DNA from: VRUE01 sp036265675
Lineage (GTDB): Bacteria; Actinomycetota; Thermoleophilia; Solirubrobacterales; 70-9
Direction of reading: 5' to 3'
Length of the DNA stretch: 64,000 bases
NCBI GenBank assembly: GCA_036265675.1
Contig: DATAOP010000091.1
Span: 1-64,000 of the forward strand
Shown here: positions 33,488-42,231 of the stretch, piece after piece
Layout: each line of letters begins with the position of its first letter
How positions within the stretch are numbered: the first letter of the stretch is position 1
Program-made: the position numbers and the translations under genes
Notes under the pieces: model-generated
The model's input: the letters and a program-made list of their open reading frames with translations, nothing else
Told to the model about the DNA's origin: nothing
Databases searched by the model: none

Positions 33488-35857
33488 TCAGCTCTCCCAG
33501 GTCCAGTCGCGGACCTCGGGCATGTCCTCGAGGTGCTCGCGGACGTAGTCGTGATGGCGGGCGAGCATCGCTTCGCAATGCTCCTCCAGGGCCGCCGCCC
33601 CGGCCGGGACCCGGCGCGCGCGCCGCAGCGCCTCGATCGCCAGGTGGTAGCGGCTCATCCGGTTCAGCACCACCATGTCGAACGGGGTCGTCGTCGTCCC
33701 CTGCTCGTTGAAGCCGCGGACGTGAAAGCGACCGGGGTGAGGGCGGCCGTGGAGGAGCTGGTGCAGCGCCCGCGCGTAGCCGTGGAAGGCCATCACTACG
33801 TCGTGATCCTCGCCGAAGAGCTCCAGGAAGCGGTCCTCCTCCAGCCCGTGCGGATGCGCTTCGCGGGGGAAGAGGACCATCAGGTCGACGACGTTGACGA
33901 GCCGCACCCGCAACTCGGGGGTATGGTGGCGAAGCAGCCAGGCGGCGGCCGCCGTCTCCATCGTCGGGATGTCCCCGGCGCAGCCGAGGATCACATCCGG
34001 TTCGTAGTTGCCCTCGTTGCTCGCCCAGTCCCAGCGCGAGGCGCCGGCAGCGGCGTGGTGGCGCGCAGCGGGCAGGTCGAGGTACTGGAGCTGCGGCTGC
34101 TTGTCGATCACGATCAGATTGACGTAGTCGCGGCTGCGCAGGCAGTGGTCCGCGACCGAGAGAAGGCTGTTGGCGTCGGGCGGCAGGTAGACGCGGACGA
34201 CTTCGCCGCGCAGGCTGATCATCGTGTCGATCAGGCCCGGCCCCTGGTGGCTGAACCCGTTGTGGTCGTTGCGCCAGCAGGTCGAGGTGAGGAGGACGTT
34301 GAGCGAGGAGACCGGCTCGCGCCACTGCAGCCGCCGCATCTCCTCCAGCCACTTGGCGTGCTGGACCGCCATCGAGGAGGAGACCATCGCGAACGCCTCG
34401 TAGGTCGCGAACAGCCCGTGGCGGCCGCTGAGCACGTAGCCCTCGAGCCAGCCCTGGCAGTTGTGCTCGGAGAGGACCTCCATCACGCGACCGTCCGGAG
34501 AGAAGTTCTCGTCATCGGGGCGCGCGTCCATCAGGCAGCGGTCCTCGACCTCGAAGACGGCGCCGAGCCGGTTCGAGTTGGTCTCGTCGGGACAGAAGAG
34601 GCGAAAATTGGCCGGGTCGCGGTTGGCGACGTAGACGTCTCGCAGCAGCCGACCGAGTCGTTTTGTCGATTCGGCGCGCTCGCTGCCGGGCCGCGGGACC
34701 TCGATCGCGTAGTCCCCGTAGTCCGGGATCTCGAGCGGCACCAGTCGGCGCCCTCCGTTGGCCTGCGGGGTGGCGCCCATCCGCCTGTCGCCTTCGGGGG
34801 CGAGGGCAGCCAGCTCCGGGACGAGCCGCCCGTCGCCGTCGAAGCGCTCCTCGGGTCGATAGCTGCGCATCCATGCCTCAAGCTGGGCGAGGTGCTCGGG
34901 GTTCTCCCTTACCGCGGGCAGCGGCACCTGGTGGGCGCGGAAGGTCCCCTCGACCGGGACGCCGTCGACCTCCTTCGGCCCGGTCCACCCCTTCGGGGTC
35001 CGCATCACGATCGCCGGCCAGCGCGGCCTCCCCTGGTGGCCGCCTCCGCGCGCCCGTTCTTTGATCGCGACGATCTCGTCCCGGCACTCGGCGAGCGTCG
35101 CGGCGAAGTCGCGGTGGACTGCCCTCGGATCGGAGCCGGCGACGAAGCGGCACTCGTAGCCGTGGCCCGAGAGCAGCGACGCGATGTCCTCGTTCGAGGC
35201 GCGGCCGAGCACTGTCGGCCCGGAGATTTTCGCCTCATTGAGGTGGAGGATCGGCAGCACGGCGCCATCGCGCGAGGGGTTCAGGAACCGCACACCCTTC
35301 CACGAGCCCTCCAGCGGCCCCGTCTCGGCCTCGCCGTCGCCGACGACGCAGGCGACCAGCAGGTCGGGGTTGTCGAAGGCGGCGCCGAAGGCGTGGACGA
35401 GCGCGTAGCCGAGCTCGCCGCCCTCGTGGATCGACCCTGGCGTCGGCACGCTGACGTGGCTCGGGATGCCGCCGGGAGTCGAGAACTGCCGGACGAGCCG
35501 CTGCAGCCCCGCCTCGTCGGCGGAGACGTCCGGGTAGACCTCGGAGTAGGTGCCCTCGAGGTAGACGTTGGCGACGATCGCCGGCCCGCCATGGCCGGGA
35601 CCGGCGATGTAGAGGACCTCGTCGCCGGTCTCCCGGATCAGGCGGTTGAGGTGGGCGTAGACCAGGTTTAGGCCAGGCGACGTTCCCCAATGGCCGAGCA
35701 ACCTCGGCTTGATGTGCGCCGGGGCCAGCGGCTCGCGCAGCAGCGGGTTCGCCTGGAGGTATATCTGGGCGACGGTCAGGTAATTGGCCGTCTCCCAGTA
35801 GGAGTTCAGGCGGTCGAGCTCGGCATCGCTCAACTCCGAGACGGGTGTCGGCCGCAT
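33488..35857 (-). CDS. xfp: Xylulose-5-phosphate/fructose-6-phosphate phosphoketolase
   Basis: A 789-residue thiamine-diphosphate enzyme that splits xylulose 5-phosphate or fructose 6-phosphate with phosphate to acetyl phosphate and an aldose phosphate. Typical parts are RLLGHWGTSPGLNLVYAHLNR near the start, AGPGHGGPAIVA, the ThDP motif GDGEAETGPL at about residue 175, and in the C-terminal third FSHQGPGLIDTM and RGFNEQGTTTTPFDM. The ATG at 35857 is the family start. The acetyl phosphate formed is the substrate of AckA, encoded next in the operon. Confidence 0.97.
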   Translation of the reverse strand: MRPTPVSELSDAELDRLNSYWETANYLTVAQIYLQANPLLREPLAPAHIKPRLLGHWGTSPGLNLVYAHLNRLIRETGDEVLYIAGPGHGGPAIVANVYLEGTYSEVYPDVSADEAGLQRLVRQFSTPGGIPSHVSVPTPGSIHEGGELGYALVHAFGAAFDNPDLLVACVVGDGEAETGPLEGSWKGVRFLNPSRDGAVLPILHLNEAKISGPTVLGRASNEDIASLLSGHGYECRFVAGSDPRAVHRDFAATLAECRDEIVAIKERARGGGHQGRPRWPAIVMRTPKGWTGPKEVDGVPVEGTFRAHQVPLPAVRENPEHLAQLEAWMRSYRPEERFDGDGRLVPELAALAPEGDRRMGATPQANGGRRLVPLEIPDYGDYAIEVPRPGSERAESTKRLGRLLRDVYVANRDPANFRLFCPDETNSNRLGAVFEVEDRCLMDARPDDENFSPDGRVMEVLSEHNCQGWLEGYVLSGRHGLFATYEAFAMVSSSMAVQHAKWLEEMRRLQWREPVSSLNVLLTSTCWRNDHNGFSHQGPGLIDTMISLRGEVVRVYLPPDANSLLSVADHCLRSRDYVNLIVIDKQPQLQYLDLPAARHHAAAGASRWDWASNEGNYEPDVILGCAGDIPTMETAAAAWLLRHHTPELRVRLVNVVDLMVLFPREAHPHGLEEDRFLELFGEDHDVVMAFHGYARALHQLLHGRPHPGRFHVRGFNEQGTTTTPFDMVVLNRMSRYHLAIEALRRARRVPAGAAALEEHCEAMLARHHDYVREHLEDMPEVRDWTWES

Positions 35858-35994
35858 GACTGAAAGGTAGGGACCTCGCTCAGCGATGGCTTCCGGGCCT
35901 CGCCGCGGCGTTATCGGGACTGGCCTGCGCCCGGCTGTGGCGTATGTCACGCGCCGGGTGAACGCGGCGGGCGAGGGCGTCGTAGTCGTGGTCG

Positions 35995-38094
35995 ATGAGG
36001 CTCGGTCTGATGATCGTCGCGACCGCGGTTCTTCTCGGCCAGATCGCGGTGGCGCTATCCCGAGCGGAGCCTGCGCAGGCGAGCGTCATCGACCTCGCCG
36101 ACCTCCAGCGCAGTGTTCGGATCGTCGGCGAGCCAGGGGCGCTGACCGGCCAATCGGTGGCCGGCGCCGGCGACGTCAACGCTGATGGGGTCCCCGATGT
36201 GATCGTCGGAGCCCCCTTCTCCGACGCCAACGAACAGACCGACCAGGGATCGGCATTCGTCGTCTATGGCGGCCAGGGGCCGGGCCCCATCGACCTCCAC
36301 AATCTCGGCGCCCGCGGCTTTCGGATCGACGGCGCCGCGGGGAGGGACAGCGCCGGCTTCGCGGTCGCCGGGGCGGGCGACATGAACGGAGACGGGATCG
36401 ACGATGTGGTGGTCGGCGCCCCCAATGCGAGCTTCACGGCCGGAGCGGTCTACGTCATCTACGGGCAGGCGACGCCGGACCCGGGTGACGTCGACCTTGC
36501 GAATCTCGGCACGCGCGGATTCCGCTTCCTCGGTGGACACGGAAGCCTGATCGGCGAAGGCGACTTCGTCGGTTGGTCGGTCGCTGCCGCCGGCGACGTG
36601 AACGACGATGGCATAGCCGACATCGTCGCCGGCGCGCCGGGACTCGACGGACCGAACGGAGCGCTGCACCAGGGCGCGGCCTACGTCATCTACGGCCGCA
36701 ATCTCGCCGACCTCCCCGACTTCAACGCGTTCGAGCTGGATTCGAAGGCGATGGAGATCACCGGCGCCGGGGCCGAGGGCCGCGCCGGGGAGTCCGTTGC
36801 CGAGGCCGACGTCAACGGCGACGGGGTGGGCGACGTGATCCTTGGCGCACCCGGAGCGGGCAACAACGGGCGTCCGGACTCCGGCTCCGCCTACGTCGTC
36901 TTCGGGCAGCGCACCGCCGACCCCGCCGACGTCGATCTCGCCAGCCCCGGCGGGCGCGGTTTCCGGATCGACGGGCAGGGCTCCGGCGACGCTGCCGGCG
37001 GTGCGGTTGCCGGCGCCGACCTGAACGGGGATGGCGCCGCCGACGTGGTGGTCGGCGCCCGCCTGGCGTCCAACAATGGACGCGCGAATTCGGGATCGAC
37101 CTTCGTCGTCTTCGGAACCCGGCCCCCGAACCCGCCCGATGTGGATCTGCGGAGCCTCGGCGCGGGCGGGTTCCGCATCGACGGCGCGGTCGCCGGCGAT
37201 GAGGCAGGCTTGTCGGTCGCCGCTGCCGGCGACCTGAACGGCGACGGGATCGATGACGTGATCGTCGGCGCACCCGACGCGAGCGCCGCCGCCCGGACGA
37301 ACTCGGGGGAGGCTTTCGTCGTCCAGGGGCGGCGCGCGGCTGATCCCAGGGACATCGATCTTGCGTTCCGCGGCGACGCCGTGCTCCAGCTCGAGGGGCC
37401 GGCGGGGGAGATCTTCGCGGCGTCGCTCGGGGTCAGCGACGACCTCAATGGCGATGGTCACCCGGACCTCGTCGTCGGCGCCACGGGCGTCGAGACGGCG
37501 TACCTGATCGACGCGACCGGGCCTGACACGACGATCGACGCCGGGCCTCCGGCACGGACGGACGACACCACGCCGACCTTCTCCTTTCACGCTTCGGAGG
37601 CCGAGACGACGTTCAGGTGCTCGATCGACCAGGGCACCCCGTCGTTCTTCCCCTGCGGCAGAGGGGGCTCGAGCCACACCTCGATCGCGCCGCTCGCCGA
37701 CGGCACCTACACATTCAGGGTCGCCGCCGTCGATGCCTCGCTCAACCCGGACCCGACCCCGGCCACCGAGACGTTCTCGGTCGATACCTCGGGGGAAGAT
37801 GCCGCCCCGCCGCAGACGACCATCACGAGGCATCCACGGCGGACGCTGAAGCTGAGACCGCACCGTCGCCGCGCGCGGGCGACCTTCGGGTTCACCTCCT
37901 CGGAGCCCGGCTCGACCTTCAGGTGCAGCCTCGACGGGCGGCGTCCCGTCCCCTGCCACTCGCCGAAGCTCTACAGGCTCGGCGTCGGCAGCCATGTCTT
38001 CACCGTTGCCGCAACCGATGCCGTGGGCAACCGCGATGCCTCGCCGGCGGTCTTCAGGCTCGGCGTGAGGCGCGCCGGGCGCCGTCGTCCCTGA
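35995..38094 (+). CDS. Secreted FG-GAP (integrin-alpha-like) repeat protein
   Basis: A 699-residue exported protein with a seven-bladed FG-GAP propeller of the integrin alpha type. The signal peptide is LGLMIVATAVLLGQIAVALS. Repeats read like AGAGDMNGDGIDDVVVGAP and recur about every 60-65 residues from 50 to 480, each with a DxNxDGxxD calcium loop. The C-terminal 200 residues are two Ig-like modules (TFSFHASEAETTFRCSIDQ; ATFGFTSSEPGSTFRCSLD), common in Solirubrobacterales proteins. A role in adhesion or surface recognition is inferred. Confidence 0.92.
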   Translation: MRLGLMIVATAVLLGQIAVALSRAEPAQASVIDLADLQRSVRIVGEPGALTGQSVAGAGDVNADGVPDVIVGAPFSDANEQTDQGSAFVVYGGQGPGPIDLHNLGARGFRIDGAAGRDSAGFAVAGAGDMNGDGIDDVVVGAPNASFTAGAVYVIYGQATPDPGDVDLANLGTRGFRFLGGHGSLIGEGDFVGWSVAAAGDVNDDGIADIVAGAPGLDGPNGALHQGAAYVIYGRNLADLPDFNAFELDSKAMEITGAGAEGRAGESVAEADVNGDGVGDVILGAPGAGNNGRPDSGSAYVVFGQRTADPADVDLASPGGRGFRIDGQGSGDAAGGAVAGADLNGDGAADVVVGARLASNNGRANSGSTFVVFGTRPPNPPDVDLRSLGAGGFRIDGAVAGDEAGLSVAAAGDLNGDGIDDVIVGAPDASAAARTNSGEAFVVQGRRAADPRDIDLAFRGDAVLQLEGPAGEIFAASLGVSDDLNGDGHPDLVVGATGVETAYLIDATGPDTTIDAGPPARTDDTTPTFSFHASEAETTFRCSIDQGTPSFFPCGRGGSSHTSIAPLADGTYTFRVAAVDASLNPDPTPATETFSVDTSGEDAAPPQTTITRHPRRTLKLRPHRRRARATFGFTSSEPGSTFRCSLDGRRPVPCHSPKLYRLGVGSHVFTVAATDAVGNRDASPAVFRLGVRRAGRRRP

Positions 38095-38107
38095 GGGCCG
38101 CCCTCAG
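38091..38107. terminator. Short hairpin spanning both convergent stop codons
   Basis: CTGAGGG and CCCTCAG flank a three-base loop CCG. The stop TGA of the FG-GAP gene and the stop TGA of the convergent hydrolase both lie inside the stem. It could serve as a compact two-way terminator, but no T-run is present. Confidence 0.35.
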
Positions 38108-39186
38108 CGCAGGCGGCCGTGGGTGATCGCGACGAAGCTGTGCCAGGCCGGCTTCGGGTGGAAGCGCGCCCCGCGGCGGAACAGGCCGACCGAGCCGCAG
38201 AAGCTGCAGAACCCCGGTGCGTCCTTCCAGCTGAACCAGTGGACCTGCTTGAGGTTGAGGCGGCGGCGATTGCGGATCAGGTAGCGGTAGGCGCCGCGCA
38301 GTTCGCGCGCCTGCGGGCGCAGCCCGACCTCAAAGGCCACCTGCCTCGGACGGTGTCGCGAGCCCCATCCCATCTCGGTGAGGTAGAGGCCCGCGTGCCG
38401 GTCCCGGTTGCGCACCATCACCCTCCGGATCGCCTCGGTCAGCCGTCGCAGCTTCGCCACGTTGGCCGCGTACGGGTGAAGCGCGACCCCGTCGAAGCTG
38501 CGCTTGATTCCGTGGACCCTGTAGAGGCGTTCGAGGAAGACCGCCGAGTCCATCGCGCGCGGCGGCCGCTCCTTCGGGTCTCCGAACAGCCCCCCGATCA
38601 CGATCTTTGCCCGGCCGTCGGCGCCCTTGATTGCCGGCCGCGTGATCTTCAGCAGCCGCGCGTAGCGGCCCGGTGAGGCCGGCGTCGTGAAGTAGAAGAA
38701 GTTCTCCTCGTTCCAGACCTGCCAGGTCCGGACCGGGTTGCGGGGGACGAAGTCCGGACTTCCGGGTCCGTGTTCGGTCCAGAACGAGCCGAACCGCCCG
38801 TAGCGGTCGACGACGGCCCGGACGAATCCCCTCCAGGCCCGACGCTGCCTGGCGTTCGAGATCGGCAGCTTGGTCCCGTGCCGCGCCAGCCACCGCGGGG
38901 TGCCATAGAGCACGGGCAGGACTTCCAGATGGGCGCGCGAGAGGAGCGCGACCGTCTGGTCGTAGCCGGACAGATCGAGCGAACTCGGTCTCTGCTGAAC
39001 ACCGCTCCAGAAGATCGGCAGGCGGACGATGTCGATCCCACCGCGCTTCATCCGCGCCGCGTCGGCGGCGGTCAGCGGCGTCTGCGGCGCGATCCCGAAG
39101 AAGTCGCGGGGCAGCCGGGCGTCGGCCGTCGCCGGCAGTGCCACGGCGACGGTGGCCAGAAGAGCAAGTGTCATCCGTTTAGCCAC
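38104..39186 (-). CDS. Secreted clan GH-A glycoside-hydrolase-like protein
   Basis: An approximately 360-residue exported protein with a TIM-barrel hydrolase pattern. The signal peptide is MTLALLATVAVALPATADA. RTWQVWNEENFFYF has the conserved Asn-Glu of the acid/base strand (about residue 180) and GLYLTEMGWGS holds the nucleophile Glu (about 290). IDIVRLPIFW and FDGVALHPYAA are other clan GH-A features. I chose the GTG at 39186 (four residues before ATG 39174), since it adds the basic residues a signal peptide needs; no ribosome site favours either. The exact family (GH5/GH39-like) and substrate are open. Confidence 0.82.
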   Translation of the reverse strand: MAKRMTLALLATVAVALPATADARLPRDFFGIAPQTPLTAADAARMKRGGIDIVRLPIFWSGVQQRPSSLDLSGYDQTVALLSRAHLEVLPVLYGTPRWLARHGTKLPISNARQRRAWRGFVRAVVDRYGRFGSFWTEHGPGSPDFVPRNPVRTWQVWNEENFFYFTTPASPGRYARLLKITRPAIKGADGRAKIVIGGLFGDPKERPPRAMDSAVFLERLYRVHGIKRSFDGVALHPYAANVAKLRRLTEAIRRVMVRNRDRHAGLYLTEMGWGSRHRPRQVAFEVGLRPQARELRGAYRYLIRNRRRLNLKQVHWFSWKDAPGFCSFCGSVGLFRRGARFHPKPAWHSFVAITHGRLR

Positions 39187-39282
39187 TTGTAGCCGGAACA
39201 GGTGCGGAGGGGCGGTGATGCGCCCCACTACCCGGTCTCGGCCCGATCCTTCCAAGCGGAGGACCGATACGGTTCCCGCCGT

Positions 39283-39753
39283 ATGCCTGACTTCGACGCG
39301 ATCGCGGCCGGAATGACGCAGGCGGTCCCCTTCGCCGGCTTTCTCGGTCTCGAGATCAGGAGCATTGCGGATGGGGAATCCGTCGTGATGCTGCCGGCCC
39401 GGCCCGAGCTCACCAATCATGTCGGCTCCCAGCACGCCGGCGCTCTGTTCACGGCCGCCGAGGCCGCATCGGGAGCTGCATTCATCGGCGCCTTCGCCGA
39501 GCGTTTGGGCGACGTCACTCCGCTTGCCCGCAGCGCCGAGATCTCCTACGAAAAGATCGCCAATGGCCCGATCGAGGCGCGGGCGAAGCTGGGCATTCCG
39601 GCAGCGGAGGCGCTTTCGACTCTCGATTCCGATGGGAAGGTCGTCTTCCCGTGCGAGATAGTGCTCACCGACGCCGACGGTCGCCAGGTCGCGAGCGCGA
39701 CTGTCGACTGGCACGTGCGGCTCAACCAGACCGCCTCCGCACCGGACGCCTAG
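39283..39753 (+). CDS. Hotdog-fold thioesterase-like protein (DUF4442/PaaI type)
   Basis: A 156-residue protein with the hotdog fold. FAGFLGLEIRSIADGESVVMLPAR and NHVGSQHAGALFTAAEAASGA are characteristic of DUF4442/PaaI-like acyl-CoA thioesterases; the His and Glu in QHAGALFTAAE are in the usual active-site helix. It ends with the strand QVASATVDWHVRL. The ATG at 39283 is the best start though no strong ribosome site is present. It precedes the tRNA-Arg gene. The substrate is unknown. Confidence 0.87.
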   Translation: MPDFDAIAAGMTQAVPFAGFLGLEIRSIADGESVVMLPARPELTNHVGSQHAGALFTAAEAASGAAFIGAFAERLGDVTPLARSAEISYEKIANGPIEARAKLGIPAAEALSTLDSDGKVVFPCEIVLTDADGRQVASATVDWHVRLNQTASAPDA

Positions 39754-39799
39754 CGCGCCGGTCGCTCTAGAATCGCCTCCCGGGCCAAGCCCGGCACCC

Positions 39800-39873
39800 G
39801 CGCCCGTAGCTCAGTTGGATAGAGCGTCGGTCTACGAAACCGAAGGTCACAGGTTCGAATCCTGTCGGGCGCG
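39800..39873 (+). tRNA. tRNA-Arg, anticodon ACG
   Basis: A 74-base tRNA. Acceptor arms GCGCCCG and CGGGCGC pair, the D arm is GCTCAGTTGGATAGAGC, the anticodon loop CTACGAA gives ACG, and the T arm is ACAGGTTCGAATCCTGT. The discriminator is G, and CCA is not encoded. Its 3' portion recurs exactly at 41536 and in part at 42975, as expected for an integration target. Confidence 0.97.
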
Positions 39874-39878
39874 CTTCG
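39825..39878 (+). repeat. Direct repeat copy 1: 3' half of tRNA-Arg plus five bases (candidate attachment site)
   Basis: These 54 bases, from the anticodon stem through the end of the tRNA and on to CTTCG, are identical to 41536-41589. The intact tRNA is here. The position and extent fit a tyrosine-recombinase attachment site, although no recombinase gene is in the window. Confidence 0.75.
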
Positions 39879-39900
39879 GTCATGACGTGATGCGCTGAAG

Positions 39901-41421
39901 CTACTTCTTCTTCGGCACCTTGATTTTGACCGTCTTCTTGAAGGTCTCAGGCTTTTCCTGGTCGCGGCTGACTTTGATGTCCAGCTGAATCTTGAGCGTC
40001 TTGCCGGGCTTCGCCAGCTTCTTCCCGGCGGCCGTGACCTTCAACTTCATGAGCTTGGACTCGCCGCCCGGGACTTTCACCGAACCCTTGGCGAAGACGA
40101 TCCTCTTCACCTTCTTCTTCAGCTCATGCTTGGGCGAGCGCCGAAAATTGTCCCCGGCGGGGGCGACCATCTTGGCGATTCCGTCGCCGTTGCAATATTT
40201 CGGGTCCGGGTGCCCTCCATCGGCGAAGCAGTTGATGCTGACCGCCATGCGCGGGTAGATGTAGACATTTTTGAAGGAGACGACCCGCACTTTTGTCGGT
40301 GTTTTCGTCGGCTGCCCGCCGCCATTGCCGGGGTTCTGGGATTTGCCTGGGGGCGCGCATCCTTCGCACGGCTTCCAGTCCGGCTGTTCGTTGTTCATGG
40401 ACGATTTCGTGATCGGCACGGCGGGCGCGCTGCCGTCGGTCGGGCCAACCAGAACCTGCTCGTTGCCTTCGGAGGTGTCCGGCCGCGCGTCGAACGCGAC
40501 CCGGGTGCCGTCGGGCGAGAAGGTGGGGTTGTGCGGCCCGATCCATCCATCGGGCATCGGGACAAGGTGCCCGGCCCCCGATGCGTCGGAGGGGGCGACC
40601 CTGACCCTGTCCTCGGGTTCTTCGTCGGCGACGTAGACGATCTGGGACGAGTCGGGGGACCAGTCCACCGACGAGGAGAGGTCCGTTGCCACCGGCAATT
40701 CTTTGAAGCCCGACCCATTGGCCTGCGTCACGCGGATGTGCTCGGGGTCGGAGAAGGTGACCGTCGCGACCCGCGATCCATCGGGGGACCAGGCCGGCTC
40801 ATAGCCAGACGAGTTGGTCAGGACCGTCGGTTTCGCCGAGTTGTTCGGTGGGCCCTTCCACAGAACACCTTCGCGGCTGAAAACCAGCGACCCGTCCGTC
40901 GACCAGCCGGGTGTGAGCTCGGATTTGTTGGAGGTCGAGTCGATCGCTTCCGGGTCGGAGGTCCCGTCCCGGGGCGCGACGTAGATCTCGCTTTCCAGGT
41001 TCGGCGGCGCGTTGGAGAAGAAGCGTTCGGCGAAGGCGATGCTGTTGCCGTCGGGAGACCAGGCCGGGGGATAGAATTCGGCCCCCCGGTCGAGGGTTTC
41101 GCTGATCGCGATCGCTTCCTGCGCCGCTGCAGTCTTGGTCGGGTCGACCGTAAAGACGTCGTAACTGCCGAGGTAGTCGCCGACCATCGCGATCATGTTG
41201 CCGTCAGGCGACCAGGATGGAAACACGTCGTCGGCGGTGCCCGATTCCGTCAGGTTCGTGTGCTCTTCCGGATTGTCCGGGTTGATCAGGCAGATGTCGT
41301 TTCCGCAGTTGTAGGCGATCTGGTCGGCATTGGCCATCGGTGCGACGATGAGCGACGCCGCGACGGCCGAAAGGCCGACCACCAGTCCCAGGGCCCTCCC
41401 CCGCGAATCAAGCGTGAACAT
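39901..41421 (-). CDS. Secreted TolB-like beta-propeller protein with Lys-rich C-terminal domain
   Basis: A 506-residue exported protein. A signal peptide (ALGLVVGLSAVAASLIVAPMANA) is followed by about five TolB/PD40 repeats with the WSPDGxxIA pattern (FPSWSPDGNMIAMVG; PAWSPDGNSIAFAE; PAWSPDGSRVATV; DWSPDSSQIVYVA; TFSPDGTRVAFDA). After a Cys-rich linker (PCEGCAPPGK) comes a Lys-rich beta domain of about 120 residues ending KIKVPKKK, like the tails at 21541 and 56108. It is the only gene between tRNA-Arg and the first partial tRNA copy, so it may be cargo of an integration event. Propeller proteins of this kind bind proteins or glycans; the partner is unknown. Confidence 0.88.
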   Translation of the reverse strand: MFTLDSRGRALGLVVGLSAVAASLIVAPMANADQIAYNCGNDICLINPDNPEEHTNLTESGTADDVFPSWSPDGNMIAMVGDYLGSYDVFTVDPTKTAAAQEAIAISETLDRGAEFYPPAWSPDGNSIAFAERFFSNAPPNLESEIYVAPRDGTSDPEAIDSTSNKSELTPGWSTDGSLVFSREGVLWKGPPNNSAKPTVLTNSSGYEPAWSPDGSRVATVTFSDPEHIRVTQANGSGFKELPVATDLSSSVDWSPDSSQIVYVADEEPEDRVRVAPSDASGAGHLVPMPDGWIGPHNPTFSPDGTRVAFDARPDTSEGNEQVLVGPTDGSAPAVPITKSSMNNEQPDWKPCEGCAPPGKSQNPGNGGGQPTKTPTKVRVVSFKNVYIYPRMAVSINCFADGGHPDPKYCNGDGIAKMVAPAGDNFRRSPKHELKKKVKRIVFAKGSVKVPGGESKLMKLKVTAAGKKLAKPGKTLKIQLDIKVSRDQEKPETFKKTVKIKVPKKK

Positions 41422-41535
41422 AAGCTGACCTTCCCATAGTCGATTCAGAGAGGGCCCATCCTCTCACCCCAGTCTGGCAATGGCGCCTTGCGGATCGAGG
41501 CTCTTCGAATATTGATGAGCGATGGCGAATCGAAC

Positions 41536-41589
41536 CGTCGGTCTACGAAACCGAAGGTCACAGGTTCGAATCCTGTCGGGCGCGCTTCG
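41536..41589 (+). repeat. Direct repeat copy 2: partial tRNA-Arg
   Basis: An exact 54-base copy of 39825-39878 that lacks the 5' half of the tRNA (no acceptor arm, no D arm), so it is not a functional tRNA gene. It separates the TolB-like gene from the hemerythrin-VIT1 pair. Same orientation as the tRNA. Confidence 0.9.
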
Positions 41590-41751
41590 TATTCCGCAAA
41601 GATCCAGGGATTCTGCGAGGCGGAAGCGCCATCCGTCATGTCCAAGCGGACCGGCTGAGACGAGCGACTTTTCCGCAGGCGGGCTCGACTTGGCGCCTCG
41701 CGGTTCCGGAAGCGGACGATATCCTTGAAAGCCCTGGACGAAAGACGAATC

Positions 41752-42216
41752 ATGCTCCCCACGCAACCGTTCCGTGACGAGCATCGCGAGTTGATCGAGC
41801 ACATCGAGCACCTGGCCGAGGCCGCCCGCCAGATGCCGCAGCTGACGAGCGAGGAACGCGAGGCGCTGCGCGACCGGGTGCTCGAGTTCCTGCGTGGCAC
41901 GTTGATCCCGCACGCGACCGCCGAGGAGCAGGTCCTTTATCCGGAATGGGCCCGGCTGGTCGGCTTCGCCGACGCCGCGGTACCGATGATCCACGACCAC
42001 GAGGCGATCGCTGCCCGCGTGAATCGACTCGAGACGGTCGACGTCGGCCAGGTCGACACCCTCCAGGAACTGCTCTATGAGCTTCACGCGCTCGTTTCGG
42101 TGCACTTTGCGAAGGAGGAGGACATCCAGCTGCCAGTCTTCGATGCCGCCCCCGAGGCGGCCGAGCGCGTCCTGCAGGCCATGGAGACGGCCGGCGGAAA
42201 CGCCCACACCCACTGA
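41752..42216 (+). CDS. Hemerythrin HHE cation-binding protein
   Basis: A 154-residue four-helix di-iron protein that binds O2, NO or iron in the cytoplasm. Ligand motifs are FRDEHRELIEHIEHL (first HxxxE/H), PHATAEEQVLYP, MIHDHEAI and VSVHFAKEEDIQLPVF, matching the HHE family. The ATG at 41752 fits the family start; a TTG nine codons earlier is possible. It is followed after 15 bases by the VIT1/CCC1-like transporter, so the pair looks like an iron-storage or iron-stress unit. It is bracketed by partial tRNA-Arg copies. Confidence 0.93.
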   Translation: MLPTQPFRDEHRELIEHIEHLAEAARQMPQLTSEEREALRDRVLEFLRGTLIPHATAEEQVLYPEWARLVGFADAAVPMIHDHEAIAARVNRLETVDVGQVDTLQELLYELHALVSVHFAKEEDIQLPVFDAAPEAAERVLQAMETAGGNAHTH

Positions 42217-42231
42217 TCGGCCGCGGAGACG

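Noticed and set aside
32069..35671. A 1200-codon plus-strand open frame
   Set aside because: It lies opposite ackA and xfp, both of which have complete family motifs. The translation is Arg/Ala/Val-rich and unlike any protein.
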